DNA of 64,000 nucleotides from Gracilaria domingensis (GCA_022539475.1 VCMS01000034.1:124001-188000), one strand, 5' to 3'. Shown: positions 1 through 12,006, numbered from the stretch's first letter. Notes: a model not told the origin generated them from the letters alone. A program made the numbers and translations.

Positions 1-1
1 G

Positions 2-349
2 CAGCAGCAATCGCCCCCCTTCGATGCCGATACCGAGCACAGTGTCGTCACCGCGTCGTCCTCGTCCTCACCATCCACCAACAGCGCCAAGGCTGAGCCT
101 TCGTGGAGCATCTGGCATGTCACCCCTGTCGTTCGTGCCGTCGATTCTCTGTTTGAAAGTCGCCGTGTTTTGAGTGATGATGCCCATCCTTTGTGTAACA
201 AGCAGTCCAAACCGAGGAAGCGTGGCACACTTTCAATTGGAGTCATTCAGCCTAATGTTATTCGTAACGCTGATTTGATTGACCCAATGCAACTTTTGAG
301 CATCTTGAATAAGAAGAGATGTGAAGCTGTGCCTCATCCGCTGGTTTAG
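2..349 (+). CDS. 3' end of an unidentified protein
   Basis: The frame is open from the left edge of the window to a TAG at 347-349, giving at least 115 residues. The visible part starts with a Gln/Ser/Pro/Ala-rich low-complexity stretch and then has a more ordered basic tail (around RKRGTLSIGVIQPNVIRNAD). I do not recognise a family. The lack of stops, the ordered C-terminal sequence and the codon use like that of neighbouring genes support a real gene whose start lies outside the window. Confidence 0.6.
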   Translation, partial: QQQSPPFDADTEHSVVTASSSSSPSTNSAKAEPSWSIWHVTPVVRAVDSLFESRRVLSDDAHPLCNKQSKPRKRGTLSIGVIQPNVIRNADLIDPMQLLSILNKKRCEAVPHPLV

Positions 350-2015
350 ATGCTAACAAACATATCTTCATAACTCTATTATTATTAACTTGATCCTCAA
401 AACTCAACCTCACATAAATAGCACTCACACGTACTCTCTATAACTTGTACAAAGTCCCTCCTTGCCCTTCTCTTTTCGCCAATTTCATGTCCCACGAACA
501 AGCGTTTCAAAGCAAACCTCGATCTCCGTTATCTTTAAAAACCACCAACTCCCAGGTTTCTGCTTCCTACCTGCAACATATGCTCTTTGCGAAAACGTAT
601 TCATTGCACAGCATTTGATCGTCGCCTCGACGCTTTTATCCACAACCGCCCGCGGCATCTTATTCTGAAACACTTGTTTTGAGTTGCAGTGTCTGACGAC
701 AGGCCCTTTTTTTATGTGCAATGCTATCCATAGGAAAACAGTGTTGCAATCGTCGACCGGAAAGTATTTCAGAAGTGCACATCTTTCGCTGACCAAGTAT
801 AGCGATCCACACCTTGCTATAAGCTTGTACTACCGCTGATAAAACGGAATAAAGACAAAAGACCAAAATCTGTCACATCGTCTTGATCATTGCGTTCTCA
901 GCATGAAAGACTTCAACGTGTGTTTCGCGAAAAGGGCCGAGTAGTCCAGAGGAGAGTCTTTCCAAATTCCCAAATTCGTCGCTGCACAATATTCTCTCTA
1001 CTCCGATAAAATGTTACGCGTGTTCATATTCCTGTCAGCGAAAGCTATGGTGTCGTCGCTTCGTAGCTTTTCCATGTCAGACAAGTACATGAGTACGTGG
1101 GGTTCTTTTTCACTTTTGCCTCTGCAGAAGTCAGCCCTTGGCTAATCACAGCTTCCGTTCAAAATGTCGACGAACACAGAATGGATAAAAGCGGGAAATT
1201 ATTAAGGTTTTCTCCGCAGTGCGCCGATGGACTTTCTACTCCCCGCGCAACGACCAAAGCTGATGTAGAAAGTGGGGCATCTGAACCGCCAGAGCGTTGG
1301 ACCCAGGGTACCGTCATACTCTTACACCTGTATGCGAGTTGAGGCACATGCGCCACCGATGATCCTTTCATGTAGGAAATGCATGACCGTGAAGTAACAC
1401 CATTCTTAGAGCTACCCGTGGGTGGCAGGAGGGCTATAAAGATACTGTCGGTATACACACTCACATGACCGGAACTATGGTCATCGTAGCACAAATTGCA
1501 TGGAAGCGGCCTCTACACCGCGCAAAGACATCCCATACTTGATTGCGATGGAACCGGGGATAGACGCGACTCTCTAGTTGCCGCTCGCTATCAGCATGGC
1601 GTGTTGCTCCGGCAAGGGTGATCCGTTCAGTGAATAAGATTGAATTGTCACTAATGGTCAGCGTTCAAACTCACCGGAAACTCGACGTCTGTCGCCTTCC
1701 ATAACTGCAGAACCTTCGTACCGAACACCTATACCAGACGTATGAGGAAGGTCAAGATGTGGTGTTTTCTTGATCCGGCACTTTACGAATCTTTGATTTT
1801 TGAGCAGATTCCGTCCAATAAAAAGGCACCAGCGTTGTGATTCTACCCTGGTACAACCCGTATTCACAAGACCTCCCGCCGTCGACGTGATCCACCCTGC
1901 ACTGCACGGCCTGCAGTCTCGGTCTTCGCATCGTCGTGCAATCTTCCCCGTCACCCCTATCTCCGTCGTCCTCTCACCTCCCTCCGTCGAAAGGCTTTCG
2001 GCCACAGCGTTCAAA
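350..2015. other. intergenic, no gene seen
   Basis: About 1.7 kb between the partial gene and dapA. The open frames here are at most about 110 codons and overlap on both strands without a recognisable domain. The last 200 bases are C- and T-rich, as expected for the dapA leader. I see no RNA gene or repeat. Confidence 0.5.
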
Positions 2016-3062
2016 ATGGTGTTCCCCGCTTTCGTATCCCCCTTGCCAATATTTTCTCCCTCCCGACCGAAGCAACTGCCCCGCGCGCTGCGCATGGTTG
2101 CTGCGCGCACCTCGTCAACTCCGGCTGACACACCGCTATCCACCCCATCAACCGCCGCCGCCGATGCCGCGTTGCACCCATATTTTGGGCGTGTCATCAC
2201 TGCGATGGTGACACCGTTCAAACGGAACTCATCGGAGATCGATTATAACACCGCTGAACAACTAGCCTCGCATCTGGTTTCATTCGGTTCTGACGCGCTG
2301 GTGATTGCTGGTACTACGGGAGAGTCTCCAACTTTGTCATGGTCAGAGCAGTACGAGCTCTTCACTGCTGTGCGCAACGCCGTTGGTGATCGTGCTAAAC
2401 TCATTGCCGGTGCTGGATCCAACTCTACGGCTGAGGCAATTGAAGCCACACGTCGCGCCGCTAAACTTGGTCTAGATGCCACTTTGCAGGTTGTTCCCTA
2501 CTACAACAAACCGCCCCAAGAGGGAATGTATCAACACTTTGCACAGATTGCGAAAGCAGAACCAGATCTTCCTGTCATGCTATACAATATTCCATCGCGA
2601 ACAGGCGTAAATATGCAGCCGCAAACAATTTCGAAACTGTCTCAAATCAATAATATCATCGCAGTCAAACAGGCTACCGCCGATATGGAGGAGCTTCAAA
2701 CGGTTCGAGCCACTACTTCGTCGGATTTCCATATTTATGCCGGTGATGATTCGCTCACTCTACCGTTTCTAACTATGGGCGCATCCGGTGTTGTGAGTGT
2801 TGCGAGCCACTTTGTTGGTCCTGACATACAGAATCTAGTCAAGTCGTATATTGAAGGTGATGTCTCAGCAGCCTCTGCTATTCACATGCGCTATGCAAAG
2901 TTGTTTTCAGACTTGTTCTGCATGACCAATCCAATACCTACGAAGACCGCTCTTCGTCTGCTCGGATGGAACGTTGGAGGTTGTCGACTTCCACTCGTTG
3001 ATGCGCCTCCAGAAGTTGAGGAGCGTCTTGCGCAATTGTTGAGCGAACTAGGGTTACTATGA
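2016..3062 (+). CDS. dapA: 4-hydroxy-tetrahydrodipicolinate synthase, plastid-targeted
   Basis: Condenses pyruvate with aspartate semialdehyde, the first committed step of lysine synthesis by the diaminopimelate route. The 348-residue protein carries the family hallmarks in order: GTTGES near residue 98, the active-site tyrosine in YNIPSRTG near 190 and the Schiff-base lysine in AVKQAT near 216. The first 60 or so residues are rich in Ser, Pro, Ala and Arg with almost no acidic residues and precede the start of the barrel at YFGRVITAM, so they look like a plastid transit peptide. The frame stays open upstream to a TTG at 1800, but 2016 is the first credible ATG. The gene converges on the FHA gene, with 63 bases between stop codons. 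Confidence 0.95.
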   Translation: MVFPAFVSPLPIFSPSRPKQLPRALRMVAARTSSTPADTPLSTPSTAAADAALHPYFGRVITAMVTPFKRNSSEIDYNTAEQLASHLVSFGSDALVIAGTTGESPTLSWSEQYELFTAVRNAVGDRAKLIAGAGSNSTAEAIEATRRAAKLGLDATLQVVPYYNKPPQEGMYQHFAQIAKAEPDLPVMLYNIPSRTGVNMQPQTISKLSQINNIIAVKQATADMEELQTVRATTSSDFHIYAGDDSLTLPFLTMGASGVVSVASHFVGPDIQNLVKSYIEGDVSAASAIHMRYAKLFSDLFCMTNPIPTKTALRLLGWNVGGCRLPLVDAPPEVEERLAQLLSELGLL

Positions 3063-3125
3063 TATATATTCTCTTTGCGTTCTTACCAACTTAACCATTT
3101 CGTTTACGAATGTATCACCACGAGA

Positions 3126-5621
3126 CTAATCACTTCCACTCTCGGTCTCCGTAGCATAAGCTGTTGCAAATTCTCTCGGTGCGTCCTCCCGTTCTTCCTC
3201 TTCTTCCGTAGACTCCCCTTCCCTCCGGGCTTGTTCAGGTTCTTGGTTAGCACCATGTTCCATTCGCACTTGCTCCATTTGCTGCGGCCCTCCTTCGGCA
3301 TCCACCCATTCTAGCACCATATCCTCATCGTCGTCTTCAACCTCTTCTATTAATTCCTCTTCCCATTCAGTTTCTGCTTGCGGGCCAGTGTCACTCTCTT
3401 CCATAGGGGGAGTCAGAATTCCATCGAAACCGCCTTGAGGATGATCATCCACAAACGCTTTCTGCATCATCTTCCGTTTCTCCTTTCTTCTTTCGTTTTT
3501 CCGCATCGCTTTGCGTCTCTTGGCGAGCTTTTTCTCTTCCGAGGCAACCATATTTGCCAGATCTCTCACCCGCTTCATCACCGCGGGACTGGTCGGCTGG
3601 ACGCGATACGAAGGTTCATCGTTGTTGCGAATCATTTCACGCATTTCATCAAACGCTTCCAGTTCAGGGTCTTGCCATATCTCATTCCATTGGCTTACCC
3701 CATGAAGCGATACGCCCTTCATTAGAGCTTCATCGTGAAATCCTTGGCGCCACCATTTGGGCATCTCTTTCACTCGCTCGCTTATGTTCCGCAGCCGAGA
3801 TAGCACAGCTTGCCCAGCTTCACCGTCCATCTGCTTTGCTGCTTCATGAATGCCCATTCGAACCCTTAGCTTCTGGGCTGTAACCAGCCCAAGGAGCTTA
3901 TTTTCCTTCAACATCTTCTTCTCGTCATCGTCATCGTCACTTGGCCCGTATATACCACTTTCACGTTTCTTTTGCCGCGATTTAGCCGTGTTCACACACA
4001 CAATGCAGATGCACCCCTTCCTATGCTTTGTTCGCGGTCCTTTTCTCTTCTTTTCCTGTTCTTCGTAATCTAACAAGATGTGAGCATCAGCCATAAAGCG
4101 TCGGTAATGTTCTGTAATAGCGATATCATCTCTCTGTTTAAGAGGAGCAATGCGACGGAAACGACTCCAATCGAATTTTGTTATTGTACCATTTACGTCG
4201 TAGATCGGAACCACTCCGAGTGCAAACAGTGCTCTAGCAAAATCACCCTTCTCTTTCTTACTCCATTCGTCAGATGAATCATACTCATCCATAGACTCTT
4301 CTGTATTACGGCCTTTCTTCCGGCGTTTCTTTTTCGATTGCCCTTCAGTCTTCCCACCTGTATGCTTGCGCTTCTTTGACGGGGGAGGGAAGAACCTGGG
4401 ATTGTATTGAGGTTCTTTCAGTATTTCAAAGGACGACTCCTCTTCTTCACTTTCCGACTCGGTTTCAGCTTCTTCAACGATTTCTTTCGCACCACGATTG
4501 GCGCTGAGCTCCTTTGGGAACTTGGCAGAACTGTCAGTAGTACCAAACGCCTCTGTTATCTTCGCATTCTTCGTTCCTGAAGCCGTCAACCCCCGTGAGC
4601 TCCATGCTCGTCGCCCCCGACCTCGTCTTCCTCGTCCGCTACCTCGATACTTCCTTCTGCCGGCAGAAAGCGGAACCGACTTTACGGGGTCCACGACAGT
4701 ACGTGCGGCAATAATTCGCTTCTCGAGCAACTCAATGTTGTTAATACAAAATGTTGTATCAATTGGTAGTAGAAAGTGTAGAGTGCACTCCCCTATGACA
4801 AGAAGACTGCGTCTCTTCAAAGGCATGGATGATGCTGATGAGTATAAAGGAGAGCCATTGACAAGAATTGGAATTCGTGATAGGCAGTCAATCTTCCAAC
4901 ATCGTCTCTCGTCATCCCACCAAAGCTTCGCATGTAGTCGGGAAACTAGTCGTCCTTCTGACTTAATTTGACAGTCTGCTCCGAAACCCAATCTACCAAT
5001 GCTGATCGCTAGCTTTCGAACTAGATAATCCACAGCCCCCTTGCCACTCCCCATGATACGAGCATATCCAATTGAACCCATGTCAACGCCATGTGATTCC
5101 ATGAGTCTCGTGGCTTTCTGAAGGATTGGGTTCGTTTCCAGCTCGCTGCGCCTCTTCACAGGGGTCTTTTCTTCTTCTGTTTCGTTTTCTGTCTCGTTCT
5201 CCTCGTATCTCTGGTAGTCATAATAAGCAGCTGGACTTTCCCTCTCGTACGCACCGCCATCTTCTTCTTCAGTTTGAAGACGATCTTGCTCATTTTGATT
5301 ATCTTCGTCCTCGGATTCGCTCACAGTTGCATCATTTTCTTCCCTGCGTTCAATTTCACTCTGTGCTTCGTCGGTTCTGCTTTTCCTACCGGTCGATGGT
5401 TCTATATCCGGGGGTGCATCTGAGTAATTGTCATCACTCCATTCCTGATATCCATCTTGGCTTCGATCATCCCGGGAGGGTTCACCGCCTTGCTGGTAGG
5501 TGCTCTCCTCATTTCCATTCTGCTGTTCTTCGGCAGTTTCTACAGAATAGCGCGAATCTGAATACTCCGAGGAGCTCGCGCTGGCATTTGCTCGCTTACG
5601 ACCACTTCCACGCGGATTCAT
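3126..5621 (-). CDS. FHA-domain nuclear protein with CHD7-like C-terminal region
   Basis: 831 residues. Residues 1-170 are acidic and low-complexity. An FHA phosphothreonine-binding domain covers about 195-290 (VSRLHAKLWWDD, then VNGSPL, resembling yeast Fhl1). A Lys/Arg/Glu-rich linker with likely nuclear localisation signals follows. Residues 450-690 match the part of CHD6-9 remodellers that follows the helicase: WSKKEKGDFARALFALGVV, DWSRFRRIAPL near 485, and WWRQGFHDEALMKGVSLHGV near 623, followed by DPEL. The C-terminus is strongly acidic. No chromodomain or Snf2 ATPase is present. The ATG at 5621 is used because the frame upstream only offers a TTG. A role in chromatin or transcription is inferred from the domains. 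Confidence 0.75.
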   Translation of the reverse strand: MNPRGSGRKRANASASSSEYSDSRYSVETAEEQQNGNEESTYQQGGEPSRDDRSQDGYQEWSDDNYSDAPPDIEPSTGRKSRTDEAQSEIERREENDATVSESEDEDNQNEQDRLQTEEEDGGAYERESPAAYYDYQRYEENETENETEEEKTPVKRRSELETNPILQKATRLMESHGVDMGSIGYARIMGSGKGAVDYLVRKLAISIGRLGFGADCQIKSEGRLVSRLHAKLWWDDERRCWKIDCLSRIPILVNGSPLYSSASSMPLKRRSLLVIGECTLHFLLPIDTTFCINNIELLEKRIIAARTVVDPVKSVPLSAGRRKYRGSGRGRRGRGRRAWSSRGLTASGTKNAKITEAFGTTDSSAKFPKELSANRGAKEIVEEAETESESEEEESSFEILKEPQYNPRFFPPPSKKRKHTGGKTEGQSKKKRRKKGRNTEESMDEYDSSDEWSKKEKGDFARALFALGVVPIYDVNGTITKFDWSRFRRIAPLKQRDDIAITEHYRRFMADAHILLDYEEQEKKRKGPRTKHRKGCICIVCVNTAKSRQKKRESGIYGPSDDDDDEKKMLKENKLLGLVTAQKLRVRMGIHEAAKQMDGEAGQAVLSRLRNISERVKEMPKWWRQGFHDEALMKGVSLHGVSQWNEIWQDPELEAFDEMREMIRNNDEPSYRVQPTSPAVMKRVRDLANMVASEEKKLAKRRKAMRKNERRKEKRKMMQKAFVDDHPQGGFDGILTPPMEESDTGPQAETEWEEELIEEVEDDDEDMVLEWVDAEGGPQQMEQVRMEHGANQEPEQARREGESTEEEEEREDAPREFATAYATETESGSD

Positions 5622-8059
5622 TATTTTGTCCAAAAGGAAGAAAGTCAGTTCCGTGTGTGGGGAGAGAGGAGCAAAACTAAGTGCTGCGTATAGCTTCTGG
5701 AAACATATGCACTGAAAGGCGTTTTCTGCTTGTGCGCGTCTCCCGGTAGAAGCGATTCGAACCCCTGCTGGGTGGTTTCACATCCGACAATTCAAGGCTT
5801 GGTGCAAGGGCGTATGCGGATTTATTTGGCCACCACGAGGTGGACGAGCAATCGAGGACGTCGCAAAAGAGGTTGCCTTGCTAGCCACTGACTGTGGAGT
5901 CCGCTGCCTGCGGACTGTGTACGACAGACTGTCGTCGACAGTACTACCATCGTGGAGGCGACAGCGCCATCTTTTATCTGTGAAAAGTAAATCAGCTTCT
6001 CCGGGACGGTGAAAGATCGCTTCAGAATGTAGCCAAAATAGATATCGATTTTGGAGAATCATAGTGGGCAAATTGCCGGAAGTCGCAACTTTCTCCTGAA
6101 GTCTTTCTCCCTCTTTATCGGTGTACCTTTGGTACCAAGTGTAACAACCTACCAAGGGAAATTCCGACGTGCTGCAGAACGTTTTTCTTGAAAGAAACGT
6201 TCTCTCACAAAGAAGGCCAAAACCTTTTCAGGCCACTTTCTAATCAGCTAACAACTAGACTTTTGACGATCAAGTAGAGCAGGCAAACACAAACGCCTAG
6301 ACAAGGATCTCATTAGGGCATCTCAGAATGTAATGCTCAACCGTATTCAATACTCAAGGGCTTTAACTACAAACGAGCTTCTTGCCTTGTAGACAAGTAC
6401 CCAAAGTATGCCAATATTTGACTGTCCAACATAAAGCTGTGCCTACGAAGCTTCCGCTTCTCGTAGAGACATAACTTCGCCAAGCTCTTGTGGTAGCACT
6501 CGCAGCAAAAGGCTCTTCGGAAGTCACATCTTTTCCTCGGCCTGTGGGAGCACAACTAGGAACATTGAAAAATTGTGACGCCGGCAATAGTTGTTTACAA
6601 GCTGCTACAAGAAGACGAATGACAACTGGTCTGATGTTAACTCCTCACGGGTGTGTGGACTGTAGAAAAACTTTGATAGGCTTGTTATACGATACGCCTT
6701 GATGCCCCTTCTTCTTCTTCTTTAGTATGGTCTGCAACTCCTTATTGCGAAGCAGCAAGAAAACTACGCTAGTATTCTAAACGTAATTCTCTCTCCTCAA
6801 GAAGGCCAAAAAGTTCGACGGGTTTTGCTTAATCAACTCTAACGGAGGTTTGTCTTCTCGCTCTCTTGGTGGTGGGAGCCTTGATACCCCGTTGTCCAGG
6901 ATGCTGACGACCTTTCTCTACTCCCCTCTCTCTCTCCTTCTATCTGATACTGGCGAAGTGGGCTAATTCTCTGCTCCTTATCGACGCACCACGAATATAT
7001 AACGATTTTGCGCTAGTGCCGAGATCATCTAGCTAATTTCTGTGAGTGAAGGTATTTCAGTCTTTAGGTGAGATGGAGCACTCAGAGGTCGCATTATCGA
7101 ACGATAAGACCAATTTTACAGTTGACAGATTGTGGGCAAACTTTTGTGGGCGACGTGCGATTTGTTACGCTGTCCATTCATAAACGTTTCCCGACGAGAC
7201 GAATGAGCGTCACTCGTAAGTGACAATGCGACGTACTCATTCATTCTTTAAGAGATTGAACAAAGAGTGTTCACGAAAGTCCTTAGCCTGTCGTACACGT
7301 TCGCTCCACATTCCTTTCCATCGAGTTAGCCCCGGAAGATAGGTCAGTATGGAACAATAGAACATCTCAAACAATTTCACTGCCCCTTTCTTCTTTCTTA
7401 GGATTGAGATCACATCAAGGCCGACTCATGTGTCACTTGGCATGCCTTCTAGAATACAGGCAGGTGAATATCATCAAGAATGCATGAGAAGAAAGTCAGT
7501 TCTAAACGAACTTCTCAACGAGGCGGGTCCTGAAGTTCACCAGGTTTTGTCTTCAAATAATCTTTTCTGGATATTGAGAGAGTTCTCTACCGTTCATTGT
7601 CTCACATTCTCTCCTGCTGTCTGGGTAGTACCCAGTGGGTACTATTTTCTGAGCCGTTAGGACCTGTAACTTTTTGAAGCTCGAACCATGAGCGCTCTCC
7701 GAGGAGTCTTTTATTCAGGGGAACTCCAAAACTTATGTACGGCGTCGTATGCTGTATGGTTTCAGGAGCGTACAGGTGCACTACGCTAAGCAAGAATTGT
7801 CCGAAACTTTAATTCAGGGCCTTACCGACCAAACAGGAGAGCAGAAGATTTCGGAGTACAAGAACAGGTCTTTAGGTATGGCTTCAATTTAAATTTAAAA
7901 TTCAAACAAGAAATGTCTGGTTGAACCATTTCAGCTCGATGGCATGTAACAGGCGACCAATGCCTTGGGGCTTCCCCTTCGACACAAAGACTTGCTTCCC
8001 GCCCTCTCGTTCTAGCGTAGCGTGTGCGTGCGTTCAGTGTAACTGCGTCTTCCCTAGGC
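5622..8059. other. intergenic region with a dispersed repeat
   Basis: 2.4 kb between the divergent starts of the FHA gene and SMC4. No convincing gene is visible; the longest frames have about 125 codons and no domain. It holds one copy of a dispersed repeat near 6710-6800 that recurs near 15230-15320, and the short phrase AAGAAGGCCAAAA occurs twice (about 6210 and 6800). Confidence 0.5.
6708..6805 (+). repeat. dispersed repeat, copy 1
   Basis: About 100 bases starting with a TTC run and TTTAGTATGGTCTGCAACTC, then ATTGCGAAG, and ending at AATTCTCTCTCCT, closely matching 15228-15320. Copy 1 carries about 50 extra bases before the shared CTTCTCGCT that follows. The element type is unknown; it may be a short piece of a non-autonomous transposon. 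Confidence 0.65.
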
Positions 8060-11000
8060 ATGTCGAATGAATTACAACGCGCATCTGATGATGCTGAACT
8101 CTCAGAGCTAAATGAGAACCAAGTTGAAAATGATACTGGTTTTCAGAATGAACTCAATGAGACTTTGCAACCGCCCCAGCTCCCACCAAGCACTTCCAAT
8201 GAAGCAAAGCAAAACGCACCACGCTTGGCAATCCAGCGACTTAGGTTGGAAAACTTCAAGTCGTACGGCGGAGTTGTTGACGTCGGTCCGTTCCACAAGT
8301 CGTTTTCGTCCATTGTAGGCCCTAATGGATCGGGAAAGAGCAACGTCATTGATGCTATGCTATTTGTCTTCGGAAGGCGTGCTAAGCAGCTCCGACATTC
8401 TAAGCTTTCGGAGCTGCTCCATCATTCATCCACGTATCCCAACGTTCAGTCTGCCACCGTCACCGTTTACTTTCACGATATAATTGATACAGGGGATGGC
8501 GACAATGACTTTGAAGTGGTTGATGGGTCCACCTTTGCGGTTGCGCGGCGGGCGTTTCGGAACAATACGAGCAAGTATTATCTTAACGACCAAGAAGTGA
8601 AAATGTCCGAAGTTGTTGAACTGCTCAAGTCTAAAGGAGTGGATCTCGACAATAATCGCTTTTTGATATTGCAGGGTGAAGTTGAACAAATCGCAATGAT
8701 GAAACCGAAGGCACAAAACGCTCATGAGGATGGTTTGCTCGAATACCTGGAAGACATCATTGGTTCCAACAAGTACATCGAAAAGATTGAGACCGCTTCG
8801 AGCAGAGTAGAAAAGCTCAATGAAGAACGCGTTCACAAGATGAACCGTGTAAAGGCGGCTCGGGACGAACGCGACGCTTTGGAAAGTGCGAAGACTGCCG
8901 CAGAGAACTACCTGGACAAAGAAGGAGAGCTTCTGCGGAAGAAACTTCGATTATCCCAAGCTCATAGGTATGATGTAGGGTCATCTTTAAAAGAGAACAG
9001 GGACAGATACGAAGAAGCGAAGTCTAAAGTAGAAGAATTCCGTTCTAGTGTTTCGGAGAAAGAGCAGAACCTTACAGTTCTTGAGAACAGCTTCAACGAG
9101 ACGCAAAAGAAAGCGGATGTTGCCGTCCAAGTCATGAACGATGCGAAGGAAAAGTATACTGCATTCGAACGCAAAGATATCAAGCTTCGTGAGGATATCA
9201 AGGCAGCCAAGGCAAACGAGAAAAAACAGCATGGAATTGTGCGATTGGAAACAAAACGTCGAGAAGAACATTCCGAAAAGCTGCAACATTATCTTCAGGA
9301 GAAAGAAGTGGAGCAAAAAAAGATGCCAGAAGTTGAAGATGCTCTGAAGAAAGCTCAAGCTAAGGTGGAAAAGATTCGAGAAAAGGTGAAGGCCAAAACT
9401 GAACCGATTCGAGAAAAGTTGGAGGCCAAACAGAAAGATTTACTGCCCTTCTCAGAATCCGTTAACCAATGCCGGAAAGATCTGCAAATCTCTCAGAATG
9501 AGCTAAAGTTAATAGTGGACAAGCTAGAAGCACCAAACCGGAAACTTGAAGCATGCAAAGTCTCGCTGAAAGCCATGGAAGGAGAATACGAAATGAAAAC
9601 GCAGGCGTTAACAAGCATGCGTGACGAAATGGAATCCAATCAGGATAACATTCGAACCCTGGAACGTGACATTGAGAGGCTTCAAGATCGTTCTCGGAAG
9701 CTTTCTGCAGCTTCCTCTACTATGCGTCGAAAAGTCGAAGAGGCTCGTGCTGCAAAGGAATTCTCCAGCACACGATCGAGGTTGCACACTGCTATTTTTG
9801 CTGCCGCCAAGAGTGGAGAACTTCGAGGTGTTGTGGGCAGGTTGGGAGATCTTGCTACAGTTGACCCGCAATTCTCTACCGCTGTTGGAGCAGCTGCCGG
9901 AGCGAGTCTTGATAATATTGTCGTTAATACAGCACAACAGTCACAAGCATGTATCCAATTCTTGCGAAGAGAAAATCTCGGGCGAGCAACCTTTATCATC
10001 CTGGAAAAGGTTGAGTATCTCAGGCGATCGATTGACGCCTGGAAGAACTCTGACCGCAGGACAGATGGACCGAGATTGTTCGACAAGCTCCAAATCTCAA
10101 ACCCACAAAACCGCACAGCCTTGTACTACGCGTTACGTGATACTCTTGTATCCAAATCTTTGGAGGAAGCACGAAGAATGGCTTTCAAACCAACTCGTTT
10201 GAACCGAGTGGTTACGCTTGCAGGAGAACTGATTGAGTCGTCCGGTGCAATGACTGGAGGCGGTCGTGGTCCCTCGCGATACAGACTCGGTTCGGGACGT
10301 AGCGTAGACGATGAAATGAGCCCAGAAGAGCTTCGCAACATGACTCAAAGTCTCGATTCTAACAAGCAGCAGCTACATGAGACCGATGAGCAAATTCGAG
10401 CTTTGATGTCTCGCAAACTTGAAGCAGTTGCGAACGCCGAACGGCTTGAAATGAACTGCACAAGAACGGAACTTGAAGTTAAATCTTTCTGCGAGAGAAT
10501 CTCGTACATGAAGGATGACACTATTCCTTCCCTTCAAAATGCTATTCAAGACATGCACAGAGCCAGTCGTGGTAGTGCCAACTCCGAAGTTCAGAAGAGG
10601 AGACTATTGGAAACCACAGTTTCCAAACGAGAAGAGAAGTACAACTCAGCTCGTGCCTTGTGTGATGGATTAGAGAACGAAATTGCAGAACTGCAAGAAC
10701 AAATTGTTGCAGCAGGGGGCGTTGAGATGAAGAATGCTAAGGAAGCAGTCGAGCGCCTTCGAAAACAACTGGGCGATTTGCATAGTAATTTATCCACAAC
10801 AGCTTCAAGGGCTGATACCGCCGAGAAAGCCTCCATTGCAGCCTCAGACGCGGTGGAACGTGCCGAAGATGAGATTTTGAGAATAAAGTCCGACATTGAG
10901 AAGTTGCGTAACGAGAAGGATTCAATGACGGACGAAGCTGAGGTGGTTTTACAAAAATATAAGGAATCTGAAGTGATACATGAAGAATGGGCTGAAAAAG

Positions 11001-12006
11001 TGCGCTTAGCTCAGGAAGCTTACTATGAAGTGAAGGAGGGTTTGAAGAAGCTTCGAAGAAAAGAAATATCACTCGTCGAAGCTGCTGGGGAGTTGCACAG
11101 GCTGGTCCTCCGAGATGAGCATGAACTAAGCTCTTTGCACAAGAAGCACAGAGAATTGATGAAGAAAATCCAGAGGCTGTCGATGATGGCCATTGACGTA
11201 CCAGCAGAAAACAGTCAAAATGAGAGCTCTCCAGAAGAGGATGGTGTGGAGGCTATGGAAATGAGCAACTCATCAAATGAAGACTCTCTCCATGATCCAG
11301 AGAGTGATTTGGATGCAGAATTTCAGATGAGCCAAGGGGAAAAGAAAAGGCTATTGACAGAAATCAGCGTTATCGATGGTGAAATGGCCAACATGAACCC
11401 TAACGCGAGGCCATAACCGAGTACAAGGCTAAGGATGCCGAACACAAGATTCGATCCGATGAATTGGAAAAACTGTCAAGTGAAAGGGATGCAACCAAGC
11501 GAGAATGTGATCGATTGAGACGAGCCAGGCTCGATGACTTTATGATTGGTTTCGGGTGATCATCTGAAGCTTAAGGATTATATCAATGATTATCTGGTGG
11601 GAGCTGACTAGAACTTGTCGATTCACTTGACCGTTTCGGAATTGTATTCTCCGTGAGACCACCAAAAAAGAGCTGGAAGAACATATCCAATCTCAGTGGT
11701 GGGGAAAAAACGTTAAGTTCCCTTGCTCTTGTCTTTGCTTTGCATCATTTCAAACCAACACCATTGTATTTCCTGGACGAGATTGACGCTGCTTTGGATT
11801 ACAAGAACGTCAGCATTGTAGCAAACTATCTGAAGGACCGCACAAAGAACGCTCAGTTCATCATCATTTCTTTGCGAAACAACATGTTTGAATTGCAGGG
11901 ATGGTGGGTCATATACAAGACCTATAACACAACAAAGAGTGTTACGATCGATCCTTCAGCATTCGCTATACCTAGTGTGACCATGAACCAGGTATCAATA
12001 TCATAA
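8060..12006 (+). CDS. SMC4: condensin subunit SMC4, frameshifted near the 3' end
   Basis: SMC4 pairs with SMC2 as the ATPase core of condensin. The frame from ATG 8060 is intact to a TAA at 11414-11416. It includes LENFKSYGG, Walker A GPNGSGKSN near residue 87, two long coiled coils and the hinge near residue 590 (GVVGRLGDLATVD). The C-terminal ATPase head resumes in another frame: LSGGEKT near 11690 and Walker B LYFLDEIDAALD near 11770, ending at 12006. Between them, SMC4-like sequence passes through three frames with shifts at about 11405, 11557 and 11608, too small to be introns. A further disturbed spot lies near 11895-11915 (NMFELQGWWVIYKTYN). The stretch is either a real lesion or a local sequence error. 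Confidence 0.9.

Noticed and set aside
485-1494. Minus-strand frames of 103 and 111 codons in the first intergenic region
   Set aside because: They have no recognisable domain, no clear leader and overlap other equally plausible random frames.
5741-5790. GGTTCGAATC on the minus strand, resembling a tRNA T-loop
   Set aside because: The T-stem has a mismatch and no acceptor, D or anticodon arm can be built on either side, in normal or permuted order.
5778-6155. 125-codon minus-strand frame upstream of the FHA gene
   Set aside because: The product has no recognisable features, and the region is better explained as promoter and spacer.
11405-11610. Introns as explanation for the SMC4 frame changes
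   Set aside because: SMC4-like residues continue almost without gaps across each shift, leaving room for only one or two bases, so no intron fits.
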